A stretch of 64,000 nucleotides of DNA from UBA1081 sp045636025 (GCA_045636025.1 JAZTWP010000091.1:1-64000); one strand, 5' to 3'. Positions 33,573 to 43,170 are shown, counted from the stretch's first letter. Numbers and translations are program-made. Notes: generated from the sequence alone by a model not told the origin.

Positions 33573-35492
33573 ATGAAAAATATATATTTTGTTCAGGCTG
33601 ATGTTTCTGCTTGTTCTGGCACAAAGAATTCATATCTGCCGTACACAGCGGGTATTCTGATAGCGTCTGCGTGGACAAGCGAAATAGTCAGGGAAAATCT
33701 GAATTTCAAAGGTTTTCTGTTTCTTAGAGAAGATGTAAACAAAGTCGTAGACAGACTTGAAAACCCTGCATATATCGGCTTTTCCAACTACTGCTGGAGT
33801 ACGGAATACAATAAGTGTCTTGCAAAGGCAGTTAAAGAGAAATTCCCTGAATGTGTTATCAATTTCGGTGGTCATAATGTTCCCGATAATTTCAGCTTTC
33901 TTGAAGATTATCCTTATATTGATGTTCTGAGTCACGGTGAAGGTGAGGACACAATAAAGGCTTTGCTTGAGGCTGTTGCACTCGGCACTCCTTTTGATAA
34001 TGTAAATAATATTTCTTTCAGAAAAGCAAACGGTAGTTTTGTAAGAACTCCCACAAAACTGCAGACTACACTTGATTATCCATCACCGTATCTTGAGGGT
34101 TGGTTTGATGATATTATTGCCGAACATCCTGAAATTACATTCAATGCTATACTTGAAACAAGCAGGGGATGTCCTAATCAGTGTGCATACTGCGATTGGG
34201 GACTTCTCAAATCAAAGACACGACTTTTCCCGATAGAAAGAATCAGAAAAGAAATCAAATGGATGTCTGACAATAAAATTGCTTTTGTCTGGGGCGCAGA
34301 TGCAAATTTCGGTATGTTCAGTCGTGATATTGAAATTGCAAAAGAACTTGCAGCCGTAAAAAAGGCAACAGGTTATCCTGAAAGAATGCGTATGAATTAC
34401 GCAAAAAATAATTTTGAAACAGTTTTTGAAATCGTAAAGATATTCAAAGAATGCGAATTTGACAGAATCGGTGCCACTCTTTCATTTCAGAGTCTTTCAC
34501 CCGTTGTGCTTGAAAATATTGGCAGAAAGAATACTTCTCTTGATTTTTATAAAAATCTTCTGACAAAATACAATACAGAGAATATGAAAACATATTCCGA
34601 GCTTATTCTCGGTCTTCCCGGTGAAACTTATGAAAGTTTCATAAGAGGTATCGGAACACTGTTTGAAATCGGTCAGCATTTTGTCTTTGCTGTATACGGA
34701 TGCATTCTTCTTCCCAATTCTTTGATGGGCCAGAAGGATTATATTGAAAAACACGGCATCAAAAGTGTCAAATCAGAAATTGTCAGATTCCATGCAGATG
34801 CAGGTGAATTTGCAATTCCCGAATATAATGATCTTATTGTGGAAACCAATACAATGAGCCGTGAAATGTGGGTTCGTGCCACAGCTTTTTACTATATGAC
34901 TATGGCTTTCCACGGTAACGGATTGCTCCGTGCGTTCGGTATATATCTTTTCTATGAAAAAAATGTACCTTATGAAAAGTTCTATGATGCGGCAATTGAT
35001 TATTTTGAGAATAATCCCGGTCTTTATATATCAAAGCTTTACAGAGATGTTAAAAGGCACGCAGATGAACTGTCCCGCGGTATTGAAACGGGAAAAATGG
35101 TATTTGATAAATGTGAAGATGTTGTATGGGATGACCATGAATACGTTGTTCTGAACGTTCTTGAAGATACTGATAACTTCTATTCTGAAATGTTACCGTT
35201 TCTCAGTTCATTTGATATTGAAAAAGATATTTTTGAAGATCTTTTCAATTATCAGAAGAACATTCTCAGAAAACCGTCAGATACAGAAAAAACGGTTGAA
35301 CTCAATTACGATATTCACACATTCCTTAAAAATGTTTATGTGAATGTTGTAAATCCTCTTGAAAAGAAAAAACATACACTCCTTATGCGTGATTCAGATG
35401 TTTACGATAACTGGCGTGACTTCGGAAAGTTCGTTATCTGGTACGGCAGAATGGGTTGGTCGTCTTATAAAGACGATGTTACAGAAAAATAA
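33573..35492 (+). CDS. B12-binding-type radical SAM protein, tandem copy 1
   Basis: 639 aa. N-terminal Rossmann-like, B12-binding-type domain (about 1-150; PAYIGFSNYCW, CVINFGGHNVPD, HGEGEDTIKALLEA), then a radical SAM core with CPNQCAYC (Cys200, Cys204, Cys207) and WGADANFGMFSRD, ILGLPGETYESF, and a C-terminal helical region of about 200 residues. Proteins of this architecture methylate unactivated carbons or rearrange rings. No DXHXXG is present, so cobalamin would bind base-off without His ligation, as in related methylases. ATG 33573 has GGGAGG 8 bases upstream. First of three paralogues; the next starts 16 bases on. Function not known. Confidence 0.85.
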   Translation: MKNIYFVQADVSACSGTKNSYLPYTAGILIASAWTSEIVRENLNFKGFLFLREDVNKVVDRLENPAYIGFSNYCWSTEYNKCLAKAVKEKFPECVINFGGHNVPDNFSFLEDYPYIDVLSHGEGEDTIKALLEAVALGTPFDNVNNISFRKANGSFVRTPTKLQTTLDYPSPYLEGWFDDIIAEHPEITFNAILETSRGCPNQCAYCDWGLLKSKTRLFPIERIRKEIKWMSDNKIAFVWGADANFGMFSRDIEIAKELAAVKKATGYPERMRMNYAKNNFETVFEIVKIFKECEFDRIGATLSFQSLSPVVLENIGRKNTSLDFYKNLLTKYNTENMKTYSELILGLPGETYESFIRGIGTLFEIGQHFVFAVYGCILLPNSLMGQKDYIEKHGIKSVKSEIVRFHADAGEFAIPEYNDLIVETNTMSREMWVRATAFYYMTMAFHGNGLLRAFGIYLFYEKNVPYEKFYDAAIDYFENNPGLYISKLYRDVKRHADELSRGIETGKMVFDKCEDVVWDDHEYVVLNVLEDTDNFYSEMLPFLSSFDIEKDIFEDLFNYQKNILRKPSDTEKTVELNYDIHTFLKNVYVNVVNPLEKKKHTLLMRDSDVYDNWRDFGKFVIWYGRMGWSSYKDDVTEK

Positions 35493-35508
35493 AAGGCAGG
35501 TGGAATCC

Positions 35509-37425
35509 GTGAAAAAGAATATTTATATGGTTGGTGCAAATTATCTTCACGGTAATTCCACATATTTCCCTTATGCAGTGGGAACTCTTATTGCCAATGC
35601 AAAAAAATATGACAGAATAAATGAATTCTATAATTTCGGTGAAATCTTTTTTCTCAGGGAAGATACAGATTCCGTTATCACAAGAATGAAGAATCCTGCC
35701 GTGGTTGGTTTTTCAAACTATCTCTGGAATTATGAATACAACAAAGTTCTTGCTCAGAAAGTCAGGGATAAATATCCCGATTGTATCATAATTTTCGGTG
35801 GTCATCACATCGGTGAGAACAATGATGTATACTCAGATTGCCCGAATGCCGATTACTTTATATTCGGTGAGGGGGAAGAGATTTTCAGCCGAATTCTTCT
35901 TGCGCTGACAGGTGAGGGAAGTATAAAAGAAATTCCTAATATTTCATACAAAGAAAACGGTGAATATTTCTATACATTCAGACAATGCATAGATTCAACG
36001 GATTATCCGTCACCTTACCTTACAGGTGTTTTCGATGATATTCTTCAGAAACATTCCGAACTTAAATTTTATGCGATAATTGAGACAAGCCGTGGCTGTC
36101 CTTATAAATGCAAATACTGTGACTGGGGAAATCTTGACTCAAAAAGAGTAAAATTCTTCCCTAAAGAAAAGATTTTTGCAGAAATTGAATGGCTTGCCGC
36201 ACACGGCGTTGATACATTCGGAGGCGCAGATGCGAATTTCGGCATCGTAAAGAGTGACGAAGAATATATCGACAAAATGGTTGAAGTGCATAAGCTGACA
36301 GGGCATCTTAAAAATTTCCAGACATCATATGCAAAAAACAGCAATGATATTGTTTTTAATATGACTAAGAAACTCAATGATTGCGGAATGAATAAAGGTG
36401 TTACTTTGTCCTTTCAGTCGCTGAGTGAAGAAGCTCTCAGAAATGTTGGCAGAGAAAATATATCGATTGAAAGTTATAAGGCTCTTCTCGGCAGGTATGC
36501 AGAGCATTCCATTGCAACTTATACAGAGCTTATTTTAGGTCTTCCTGGTGAAACTTATGATAGTTTTGTTGACGGAATTGAAACTCTTCTGCAGGCAGGT
36601 CAGCATCACGCAATCTATATTCATAATTGCGAATATCTTCCTTGTGCCGGAATGAGTGACCGTGAATATTCAGAAAAATTCAGAATCGGTGTTTCAAAAA
36701 TTCCTCTCAATCAACCTCACAGAGAGGCATCTTCTATTGATGAAATATCTGAATTTTCAAGAATAGTTACTTCTACATACTCAATGTCTGAATCTGAATG
36801 GGTAAAGATAAATATGTTTGCTTTAGCTGTTCAGTGTCTGCATCACGGTGGCTTGTTGCCCTTTTTTGCAATTTATCTTTACAAAGAAAAAGATATCAGA
36901 TATACGGATTTTTACAACGCATTCATTGAATATGTTTTTGAAAACAGAGACGGACTTTTATATAAAGTCTTCAGTGAGGCAGAAAACAGTCTCAATGCCG
37001 TTGTTAAAGACAACAGATCACTTACTTTTGTTGATGAGAGATTCGGTGATGTTGTATGGCCGGTTGAAGAATATGCATTTCTGAATTTTGTATATGATAT
37101 TGATACTTTTTACAGTGAAACCGAAGTATTTCTTAAAAAATATATTGATAATGAAATTTTTACACAGCTTCTTGTGTTTCAGAAAATGATGCTCAGACAG
37201 CCGACGGTAAAAATTTCAAAGGCATCTTTTGATTACAATTTCTTTGAATATTTTTCTGCTGTATATAAGAACGATTCAATTGCTCTAAAGCGTGAAAAAT
37301 CCGTTTATGCGGTAAACGGCAGACAATATAATTCTTTTGCTGATTATGCACGTTTTTCTGTATGGTACGGCAGAAAAGAATTCGGCAATCTTAATCTCAA
37401 TTTTACTGAAAGGGAGGAAAACTGA
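35509..37425 (+). CDS. B12-binding-type radical SAM protein, tandem copy 2
   Basis: 638 aa from GTG 35509 (AGGTGG 5-6 bases upstream); the frame is open 50 codons further back but those overlap copy 1 and lack its homology. Same layout as copy 1: B12-type N-terminus (PAVVGFSNYLWNYEYNK, IIIFGGHHIGEN, FGEGEEIFSRI), radical SAM motif CPYKCKYC (Cys197, Cys201, Cys204), GGADANFG, ILGLPGETYDSF and the C-terminal helical domain ending with WYGRKEFG. Divergence in the N-terminus and C-terminal third suggests a different position or substrate. Stop overlaps the next start (TGATG). Confidence 0.85.
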   Translation: MKKNIYMVGANYLHGNSTYFPYAVGTLIANAKKYDRINEFYNFGEIFFLREDTDSVITRMKNPAVVGFSNYLWNYEYNKVLAQKVRDKYPDCIIIFGGHHIGENNDVYSDCPNADYFIFGEGEEIFSRILLALTGEGSIKEIPNISYKENGEYFYTFRQCIDSTDYPSPYLTGVFDDILQKHSELKFYAIIETSRGCPYKCKYCDWGNLDSKRVKFFPKEKIFAEIEWLAAHGVDTFGGADANFGIVKSDEEYIDKMVEVHKLTGHLKNFQTSYAKNSNDIVFNMTKKLNDCGMNKGVTLSFQSLSEEALRNVGRENISIESYKALLGRYAEHSIATYTELILGLPGETYDSFVDGIETLLQAGQHHAIYIHNCEYLPCAGMSDREYSEKFRIGVSKIPLNQPHREASSIDEISEFSRIVTSTYSMSESEWVKINMFALAVQCLHHGGLLPFFAIYLYKEKDIRYTDFYNAFIEYVFENRDGLLYKVFSEAENSLNAVVKDNRSLTFVDERFGDVVWPVEEYAFLNFVYDIDTFYSETEVFLKKYIDNEIFTQLLVFQKMMLRQPTVKISKASFDYNFFEYFSAVYKNDSIALKREKSVYAVNGRQYNSFADYARFSVWYGRKEFGNLNLNFTEREEN

Positions 37426-39347
37426 TGAAAAAGAGATATTATCATGTTCAGGTCGGAGTAACTTTTTCATCACCGTGTTTTTTACCCTATTCAGCAGGTT
37501 GTATTGCCGCTTATCTTAAAAATGACAGCGAAGTTACAGAAAATTTTGTTATAGCAGATATTATAGGTCTCCGTGAAAAAACAGAAGATGTTATAAATCG
37601 TTTTGAGAATCCTGATTTTGTAGGTTTTACCTGCTTTACATGGAATCTTGAGTATAACAAAGCTCTTGCAAAGGCTCTTAAAAAGAGATTTCCGTCTGTT
37701 AAAATTATATTCGGCGGTCACAGTGTCCCTGCAGGAAATGAATTTCTTGAACAATATGCTTTCATAGATTTTCTTATGCATAATGAAGGTGAAGAAACAA
37801 CTGCATCTTTTCTTAAAGCGGTTGCAAACGGTACTTCATTTAAGAATGTGCCGAATCTTTCATTCAGAGACGAAAACGGAAATTGTATCACAACTGATGA
37901 TTATCATCCCTGCGATATTTCTTCATATCCGTCTCCTTATACATCAGGTGTGTTTGATAATCTTATAAAAGAATTTCCTGATATTGAATTTCACGCAACT
38001 CTTGAAACAAACAGAGGCTGCCCTTATGCCTGTGCATATTGTGAATGGTGTTTTACTAAGAAAATCCGTCAGTTTCCCATGGAAAAAATCAAAGCTGAAA
38101 TTGAATGGATTGCAAAAAATAAAATAAGATATTGTTACTGCGCAGATGCAAATTTCGGTATATTTTCACGTGATGTTGAAATTGCTCAGTATGTTATCGA
38201 TAAAAAGAAAGAATACGGATATCCTGATGTTTTTAAGCCTTGCTATGCAAAGGAAAGTGATGATACTGTTTTTGAAGCTGGATATATTCTCAATAAAAAC
38301 AATGCTGATAAAGGTGTTACACTTGCTTATCAGTCTCTTGACCCTCACACTCTTGAAAATATAGGCAGAAAAAATCTCACACTTGAGCATTTTTCTTCAC
38401 TTGATGCAAGATATAATGAGGCAGGTATTCCCACTTATACAGAGCTTATTCTGGGGCTTCCCGGTGAAACTTATGAGAGCTTCTGCCGTGGTATGTGCCG
38501 TCTTCTTGAGTCAGGTCAGAATAATTCAATGACTGTTTATGAGTGTCAGGTTTATCCGAATACTCCTATGGGTAATAAAGAATATAAAGAAAAGCACGGT
38601 ATTAAAACTGCAAGAATCCCTCTTTTCGGTATTCATTATAATCCTGAATTCAACGGAGTAGGTGAGTATATTGATGTTATAACAGAAACTGCCACAATGC
38701 CCCATAAGGATTGGGTAAAGGCTTATATGTTTTCTGTTATTCTTCAGACTTTCCATCATCTCGGGCTCATCAGATATTTTGCTATTTATATCAACAAAGA
38801 AAAAGGCATTTCATATTATGATTTTTATAATATGCTTTATGATTATATTTATGATGTAAGTACCGGATTCCTTAATGAATTTTTCAAAGAGCTTTATAAC
38901 AGAAAGCTTGATTCCGAAAAAGCAGACTGGACATATCAGAGAGATATTTTCAGCACAACGGGGTGGTATTTTGAAGAGGGTGCTTTCCTTGAAATGGCAT
39001 ACCACAGCGGTGAATTCTGGAATGATATAAAACCGTTTCTTGTGTCATTCGGCATTGATGATGATATTTTTGAAAATCTTCTCAATTATCAGAAATCACT
39101 TATAAGAAAGCCTTTTGTAAATGAAGTTGAGATTGATTCTGATTACAGTTTTTATGAGTATTTCACAGCTATTGATGAAGGCAGATATGAAAAACTCAGA
39201 AAAGTCAGAAATAAACTTAGTATCAAAGCTCACAAAGAAATATTATCCTGGGATGTTTATGCAAGAGAAGTAATCTGGTTCGGTAAACGATACAGCGCAA
39301 CTCTGCTTGTGAATCCCAGAGAAAAAATAACTTATACGGAAGAATAA
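37425..39347 (+). CDS. B12-binding-type radical SAM protein, tandem copy 3
   Basis: 640 aa. Same architecture as copies 1 and 2: VGFTCFTWNLEYNKALAK and IIFGGHSVPAG in the B12-type domain, CPYACAYC (Cys199, Cys203, Cys206), CADANFGIFSRD, ILGLPGETYESF and a conserved C-terminal block (LNYQKSLIRKPF). The segment after the cluster motif is EWCFTKK rather than DWG, adding an extra Cys. It overlaps copy 2 by one base with an AGGGAGG site just before the start. The glycosyltransferase follows 2 bases after the stop, so all five enzymes form one transcript. Confidence 0.85.
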   Translation: MKKRYYHVQVGVTFSSPCFLPYSAGCIAAYLKNDSEVTENFVIADIIGLREKTEDVINRFENPDFVGFTCFTWNLEYNKALAKALKKRFPSVKIIFGGHSVPAGNEFLEQYAFIDFLMHNEGEETTASFLKAVANGTSFKNVPNLSFRDENGNCITTDDYHPCDISSYPSPYTSGVFDNLIKEFPDIEFHATLETNRGCPYACAYCEWCFTKKIRQFPMEKIKAEIEWIAKNKIRYCYCADANFGIFSRDVEIAQYVIDKKKEYGYPDVFKPCYAKESDDTVFEAGYILNKNNADKGVTLAYQSLDPHTLENIGRKNLTLEHFSSLDARYNEAGIPTYTELILGLPGETYESFCRGMCRLLESGQNNSMTVYECQVYPNTPMGNKEYKEKHGIKTARIPLFGIHYNPEFNGVGEYIDVITETATMPHKDWVKAYMFSVILQTFHHLGLIRYFAIYINKEKGISYYDFYNMLYDYIYDVSTGFLNEFFKELYNRKLDSEKADWTYQRDIFSTTGWYFEEGAFLEMAYHSGEFWNDIKPFLVSFGIDDDIFENLLNYQKSLIRKPFVNEVEIDSDYSFYEYFTAIDEGRYEKLRKVRNKLSIKAHKEILSWDVYAREVIWFGKRYSATLLVNPREKITYTEE

Positions 39348-39349
39348 AA

Positions 39350-40087
39350 ATGCAGTTTGAACAGGTTTCAATAATAATCGGTGCAACAGACGAAGACGAA
39401 ACACTCCGTAAAACGGTAGACAGTATAATGGAAAGCTGTGATGTGAAAGACATTGCAAAGGTTATAATCGTTATTTCGACAAATGCATCTGATGGTTGCA
39501 GAAATGCAATAGAATGCCTTAAAAATAAATATGGTGATGTTATCTGTTCAATGGTTCAGAAACGCAGATATGTAGGCGGCGCAATCCGTGACGGATTTGA
39601 TGTTGCCGACTCGTCTCATCTTATGCTCCTGCCGGCAGATATGGCAATCGGTCTTGACTGTGTGCCTGAAATGATAAAAAGGGTGAAACAGAAACCTGAT
39701 GTGATTTCAAAAACATCCAGATGGATGAAAGCTGATGCTTTTCACGGTTACAACAATGCTAAAAAAGCTGTCAACAGTATGGCTCAGGTGTTTCTCAGGT
39801 TGCTTTTCCGTGAAAATATAACTGATTTCACAAACTCTGTGCAGACATTTCCGTCTTACGTGCATAAAAACGGTAACTGGCAGGAAGAGGGGTTCCCCTA
39901 TCTTCTTGAAATGGTTTTATTGCCGCTTCGTATGGGGATGAAATTTGAAGAATTTCCTGCAGAATGCTTCAGCAGAGAAGAAGGGGAATCAAAAAACTCC
40001 GCAGGGCAGACAGCTATGTACCTTAAAACTGCGTTAAGAATAAGATTTACTCGAAAAAATAAATTATTCAGGGTGACAAAAGAATGA
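39350..40087 (+). CDS. Family 2 glycosyltransferase-like protein in the radical SAM operon
   Basis: 245 aa, cytoplasmic. GT-A fold features: VSIIIGATDEDETLRKTVDSI at the N-terminus (GT2 opening), the KRRYVGGAIRDGFDVAD strand-helix and LLPADMAIG where dolichol-phosphate-mannose-synthase-like GT2 enzymes carry their metal motif. It would attach a sugar from a nucleotide donor to a peptide, lipid or small molecule. Wedged between two radical SAM genes (2-base gap upstream, 4-base overlap downstream), so it very likely acts in the same pathway. Donor and acceptor cannot be inferred. Confidence 0.75.
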   Translation: MQFEQVSIIIGATDEDETLRKTVDSIMESCDVKDIAKVIIVISTNASDGCRNAIECLKNKYGDVICSMVQKRRYVGGAIRDGFDVADSSHLMLLPADMAIGLDCVPEMIKRVKQKPDVISKTSRWMKADAFHGYNNAKKAVNSMAQVFLRLLFRENITDFTNSVQTFPSYVHKNGNWQEEGFPYLLEMVLLPLRMGMKFEEFPAECFSREEGESKNSAGQTAMYLKTALRIRFTRKNKLFRVTKE

Positions 40088-41892
40088 AATTTTTATTTGC
40101 ATCTGTGCCTCAATGGTATCCGATGAGCCCCTATCTTGCGGGCGGACTTCTTGCGGGGCAGCTTAAAGCAAACGGCTTTGAAGCCGATACATATGACTTC
40201 AATATAGATTTTTTCAATGATGTTCTTACAAAGGACTATCTTTTGTCATGTCTTGAATCTGCAAAAGCATTTGATCCTGAGAAAATGACATCTTCAGCAT
40301 CATTTTCTGCAGATATTCTTGAAAAACGAAATAAAACAGCGGAGCTTCGCAAAAGAATAATTGATGATTATTTCAGTTTTGACAAAGGAACAATAGAAAC
40401 TGTTCTTAATGAAATTGAGTATTCTGTAAAAGTTCTTAAAGATAAGGAGCTTTTTTATGATGCAGAAAAATTGTACAGAGCAAAAGATATTCTGAAATCT
40501 GCTCTTGATATTGCATCTTTGCCTTTTGCACCGTCAAGAATTATGCTTGATAATTACATTGCAGATACTGTTATGACATATAACTTCAGCGATGTGGACC
40601 ACCAGTGCAAAAATGCTGATATGAATATGTTCCTGTCTTATTTTGAAAACAAGATAAAAAATATGGACTTTTCTGAATATACAGTCATCGGTCTGTCAAT
40701 TACTGACCTTAGTCAGATTGTTCCCGGTCTTACACTTGCACGACTTCTGAAGAAATATACAGATGCAAAAATCTGTCTTGGCGGTAACTACATATTCAAA
40801 GTTGAATCTGACCTTAAGAATATTCCGGCAGTTTTTGATGAATACTGTGATTTTATGAGTATCGGTGACGGTGAAATTGCAACGGTTGAACTTGCTGAAT
40901 ATTTTGCAGGCAAGAGAGATATTGCTGATGTCCATTCACTTGTATATAAGGATTCCGACGGAGTTGTACGTACAAATGAAAAAGCACCACTTCTGAATCT
41001 TGAAACAGTTGCATATCCTGATTTTGATTGTTATGATTTTACCAAGTATTTCACTCCCAATGTTGTAATACCCGTTCAACTTGGCAAAGGATGTTACTGG
41101 GGTAAATGCTCATTCTGTGATTTTTATACAGGTCAGCAGAAGTTTGATATAAAGAGCGTCAGCAGAGCAGTTGATGAAGTTGAATATCTTGCAAAGAAAT
41201 ATAATGCTAAGCATTTTACATTTGTGGATGAGGCTGTGCCTTCTAAAATCTACAATGCAATTGCTGACGAAATAATAAAACGAGGTCTTGAGATTTATTA
41301 TTATTCGTTTGCAAGACTCGAAAAAGGCTTTACTCCTGAAGTGCTTGAGAATCTGTATAAATCAGGTGCAAGATTCTTTATGTGGGGCTATGAAGCTGAA
41401 TCAGAGAGAATAATGGAGCTTATCAATAAAGGTATAGATGTTAAAAACAGACAGAAAATTCTGACAGATGCTCAGAATGCAGGTCTCTGGAATCTTTGTA
41501 CATTTCTTCTCTGTTATCCCACAGAAACACCTGAAGAATTGCAGTCTACAATAGATGTTATTTATAATCACGACATTGTAAACACCTGCACACCTTCAAA
41601 TTTTGCTCTCAAGAAGAATGCAATTCTCAAGGATGATACTTCAAGTGTAGGTATTACAGATTTCAAAGAACACGGTGAGCTTCATATCGCATACAAATAT
41701 CATTCTGTGACCCAGACAATGGAAGAAGTCAAGAAAAAGAGAAATTCTTTTGAAAAGAAGTATCTTGAAGACACAATTGACAGGCTCTGGCCTCACACAT
41801 TCACAGAAACAGACCTTATTCTTCTCTATCTCGCTAAGCACGGCAGAGATTATGTGAAGAATTACAGGCTTACATACAGAAAAGATTTTTAA
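40084..41892 (+). CDS. B12-binding radical SAM protein with CX4CX2C cluster motif
   Basis: 602 aa and different from the three tandem copies. N-terminal cobalamin-binding-type part opens SVPQWYPMSPYLAGGLLAGQLKANG, has a long helical insert (about 50-190), then ICLGGNYIFK and SIGDGEIATVELAEYF. The radical SAM motif is CYWGKCSFC: Cys337, Cys342 and Cys345, four residues between the first two Cys instead of the usual three. This is followed by FTFVDEAVPSK, MWGYEAESERIMELINKGI and a C-terminal helical region. Comparable architecture occurs in natural-product B12 radical SAM enzymes. A terminator follows, so it ends the operon. Confidence 0.85.
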   Translation: MKFLFASVPQWYPMSPYLAGGLLAGQLKANGFEADTYDFNIDFFNDVLTKDYLLSCLESAKAFDPEKMTSSASFSADILEKRNKTAELRKRIIDDYFSFDKGTIETVLNEIEYSVKVLKDKELFYDAEKLYRAKDILKSALDIASLPFAPSRIMLDNYIADTVMTYNFSDVDHQCKNADMNMFLSYFENKIKNMDFSEYTVIGLSITDLSQIVPGLTLARLLKKYTDAKICLGGNYIFKVESDLKNIPAVFDEYCDFMSIGDGEIATVELAEYFAGKRDIADVHSLVYKDSDGVVRTNEKAPLLNLETVAYPDFDCYDFTKYFTPNVVIPVQLGKGCYWGKCSFCDFYTGQQKFDIKSVSRAVDEVEYLAKKYNAKHFTFVDEAVPSKIYNAIADEIIKRGLEIYYYSFARLEKGFTPEVLENLYKSGARFFMWGYEAESERIMELINKGIDVKNRQKILTDAQNAGLWNLCTFLLCYPTETPEELQSTIDVIYNHDIVNTCTPSNFALKKNAILKDDTSSVGITDFKEHGELHIAYKYHSVTQTMEEVKKKRNSFEKKYLEDTIDRLWPHTFTETDLILLYLAKHGRDYVKNYRLTYRKDF

Positions 41893-41910
41893 CAGTTGAT
41901 TTTACTGCAT

Positions 41911-41944
41911 AAAAAAGGAACTCTTCGGATGAAGAGTTCCTTTT
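41911..41944. terminator. Bidirectional terminator ending the radical SAM operon
   Basis: AAAAGGAACTCTTC (41913-41926), GGAT loop, GAAGAGTTCCTTTT (41931-41944); strong on both strands and shared with the convergent secreted-protein gene. Confidence 0.9.
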
Positions 41945-41960
41945 GCTTTATTGTTTTATA

Positions 41961-43058
41961 TCAGAATAAATTTGCAAATATTGCTTCAAATTTAAGCATA
42001 ATTTCGCAGAATTCAGTTTCTATAACAGCCAGAATATTATCAAATACAGATGCATTTGCATTGGGAGAAATAAGCTTTTCTGTAGCGAAAGCCGCAACTC
42101 TGTCGAGAGGAGCATCTGTGTTTCTGCAATCTGTTGATGTGTATTCTGTAGCCGCACCTTCTGTTATAAGATACAGATAACCGTTGTAAAGACCGATTTC
42201 TTCTGTAAGGGGAGGCATTACAAATTTGTTGCAGAATGATTTTGCAATACCGTTTTCTGTTTCTGTGATTTCAAAAACATAAAGGTTAGCTTTGTTGTTT
42301 CTTCCGTATGAAGAAGAAACTGCAAGGTATGTTTTTTCTTCTCCTTCAAAGAATTCAACGCCCTGAGTCTTGAAGGGAACATAAATCTTGTCTGTTTCTG
42401 TGAGTGCGGGTACACCGTCTTTCACTTCAACAGCAAAACCTCTGAGTGTGCTGAACCAGTTTTCCTGGAATGTGCCTATCCACAGTTTTCCGTTATAGTA
42501 TGAAACAGAAGATGCTGTGCAGTCTGTTTCTGCCATAGCAAGATAGGGAACTTCTGAAACATCAGTTGCAGTAGCAGCTATGATTGCGTCAAGGCTGATA
42601 ACACCGAGTGTTTCATCTGAACTTCTTGCAATGTAAACATATTCACCGTCGCAGGCAATACCGCCAACGTGATTCATATCTTCAGTAACAATAACTGTAA
42701 GCAGTTCACGGTTGTAAACATCGTCATTTGAAAGAACATAAATAACTGAGTTGAATTCTTTTTCATAGTCATATGCAGTAATGAGCATATATTCGCCTGC
42801 AAAACAGAATCCCTGAGGCACCATATTGTAGCAATAGAGGTCTTCACCCATTTTGGTTTTTTCGACACCGGGAACGGGTGTTGAAGAAAGCTCTTCATTC
42901 ACGATTGCCGCAAAATCAGGATAATCAGCAAGGAGCTTTTCGTGTTTGTCATCAAAACGGTAGCTGAAAGATGTTTCTGCAAATGCTGTAACAGCCACAG
43001 TTGAGAGCATAATAACTGAAAGAATAATACTTATTAAGGATTTTATTTTTTTGTTCAT
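41961..43058 (-). CDS. Secreted beta-propeller-like protein of unknown function
   Basis: 365 aa. Sec signal peptide (MNKKIKSLISIILSVIMLS, cleavage near TAFAET), then repeated strand patterns typical of a propeller (GYMLITAYDYEKE-like, GGIACDGEYVYIARSSDETL, ASSVSYYNGKLWIGTF, EEIGLYNGYLYLITEG). No catalytic motif recognised. The last 30 residues (FDNILAVIETEF to FANLF) form a hydrophobic, amphipathic tail that might anchor the protein. It converges with the radical SAM operon across a shared terminator; a functional tie is not shown. Confidence 0.7.
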   Translation of the reverse strand: MNKKIKSLISIILSVIMLSTVAVTAFAETSFSYRFDDKHEKLLADYPDFAAIVNEELSSTPVPGVEKTKMGEDLYCYNMVPQGFCFAGEYMLITAYDYEKEFNSVIYVLSNDDVYNRELLTVIVTEDMNHVGGIACDGEYVYIARSSDETLGVISLDAIIAATATDVSEVPYLAMAETDCTASSVSYYNGKLWIGTFQENWFSTLRGFAVEVKDGVPALTETDKIYVPFKTQGVEFFEGEEKTYLAVSSSYGRNNKANLYVFEITETENGIAKSFCNKFVMPPLTEEIGLYNGYLYLITEGAATEYTSTDCRNTDAPLDRVAAFATEKLISPNANASVFDNILAVIETEFCEIMLKFEAIFANLF

Positions 43059-43170
43059 AATTCATCCCTCCGATTAGTTATTATACATCTTCCTTATGTG
43101 AATGTAAATACTTGTATAATACAAATTTTTGTGATAAACTGTTTCTATAATTTTTTCAGGATGTGATTTT

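Noticed and set aside
35359..35508. N-terminal extension of the second tandem radical SAM protein
   Set aside because: Lies within copy 1 and has no similarity to copies 1 and 3; GTG 35509 with AGGTGG gives the conserved start.
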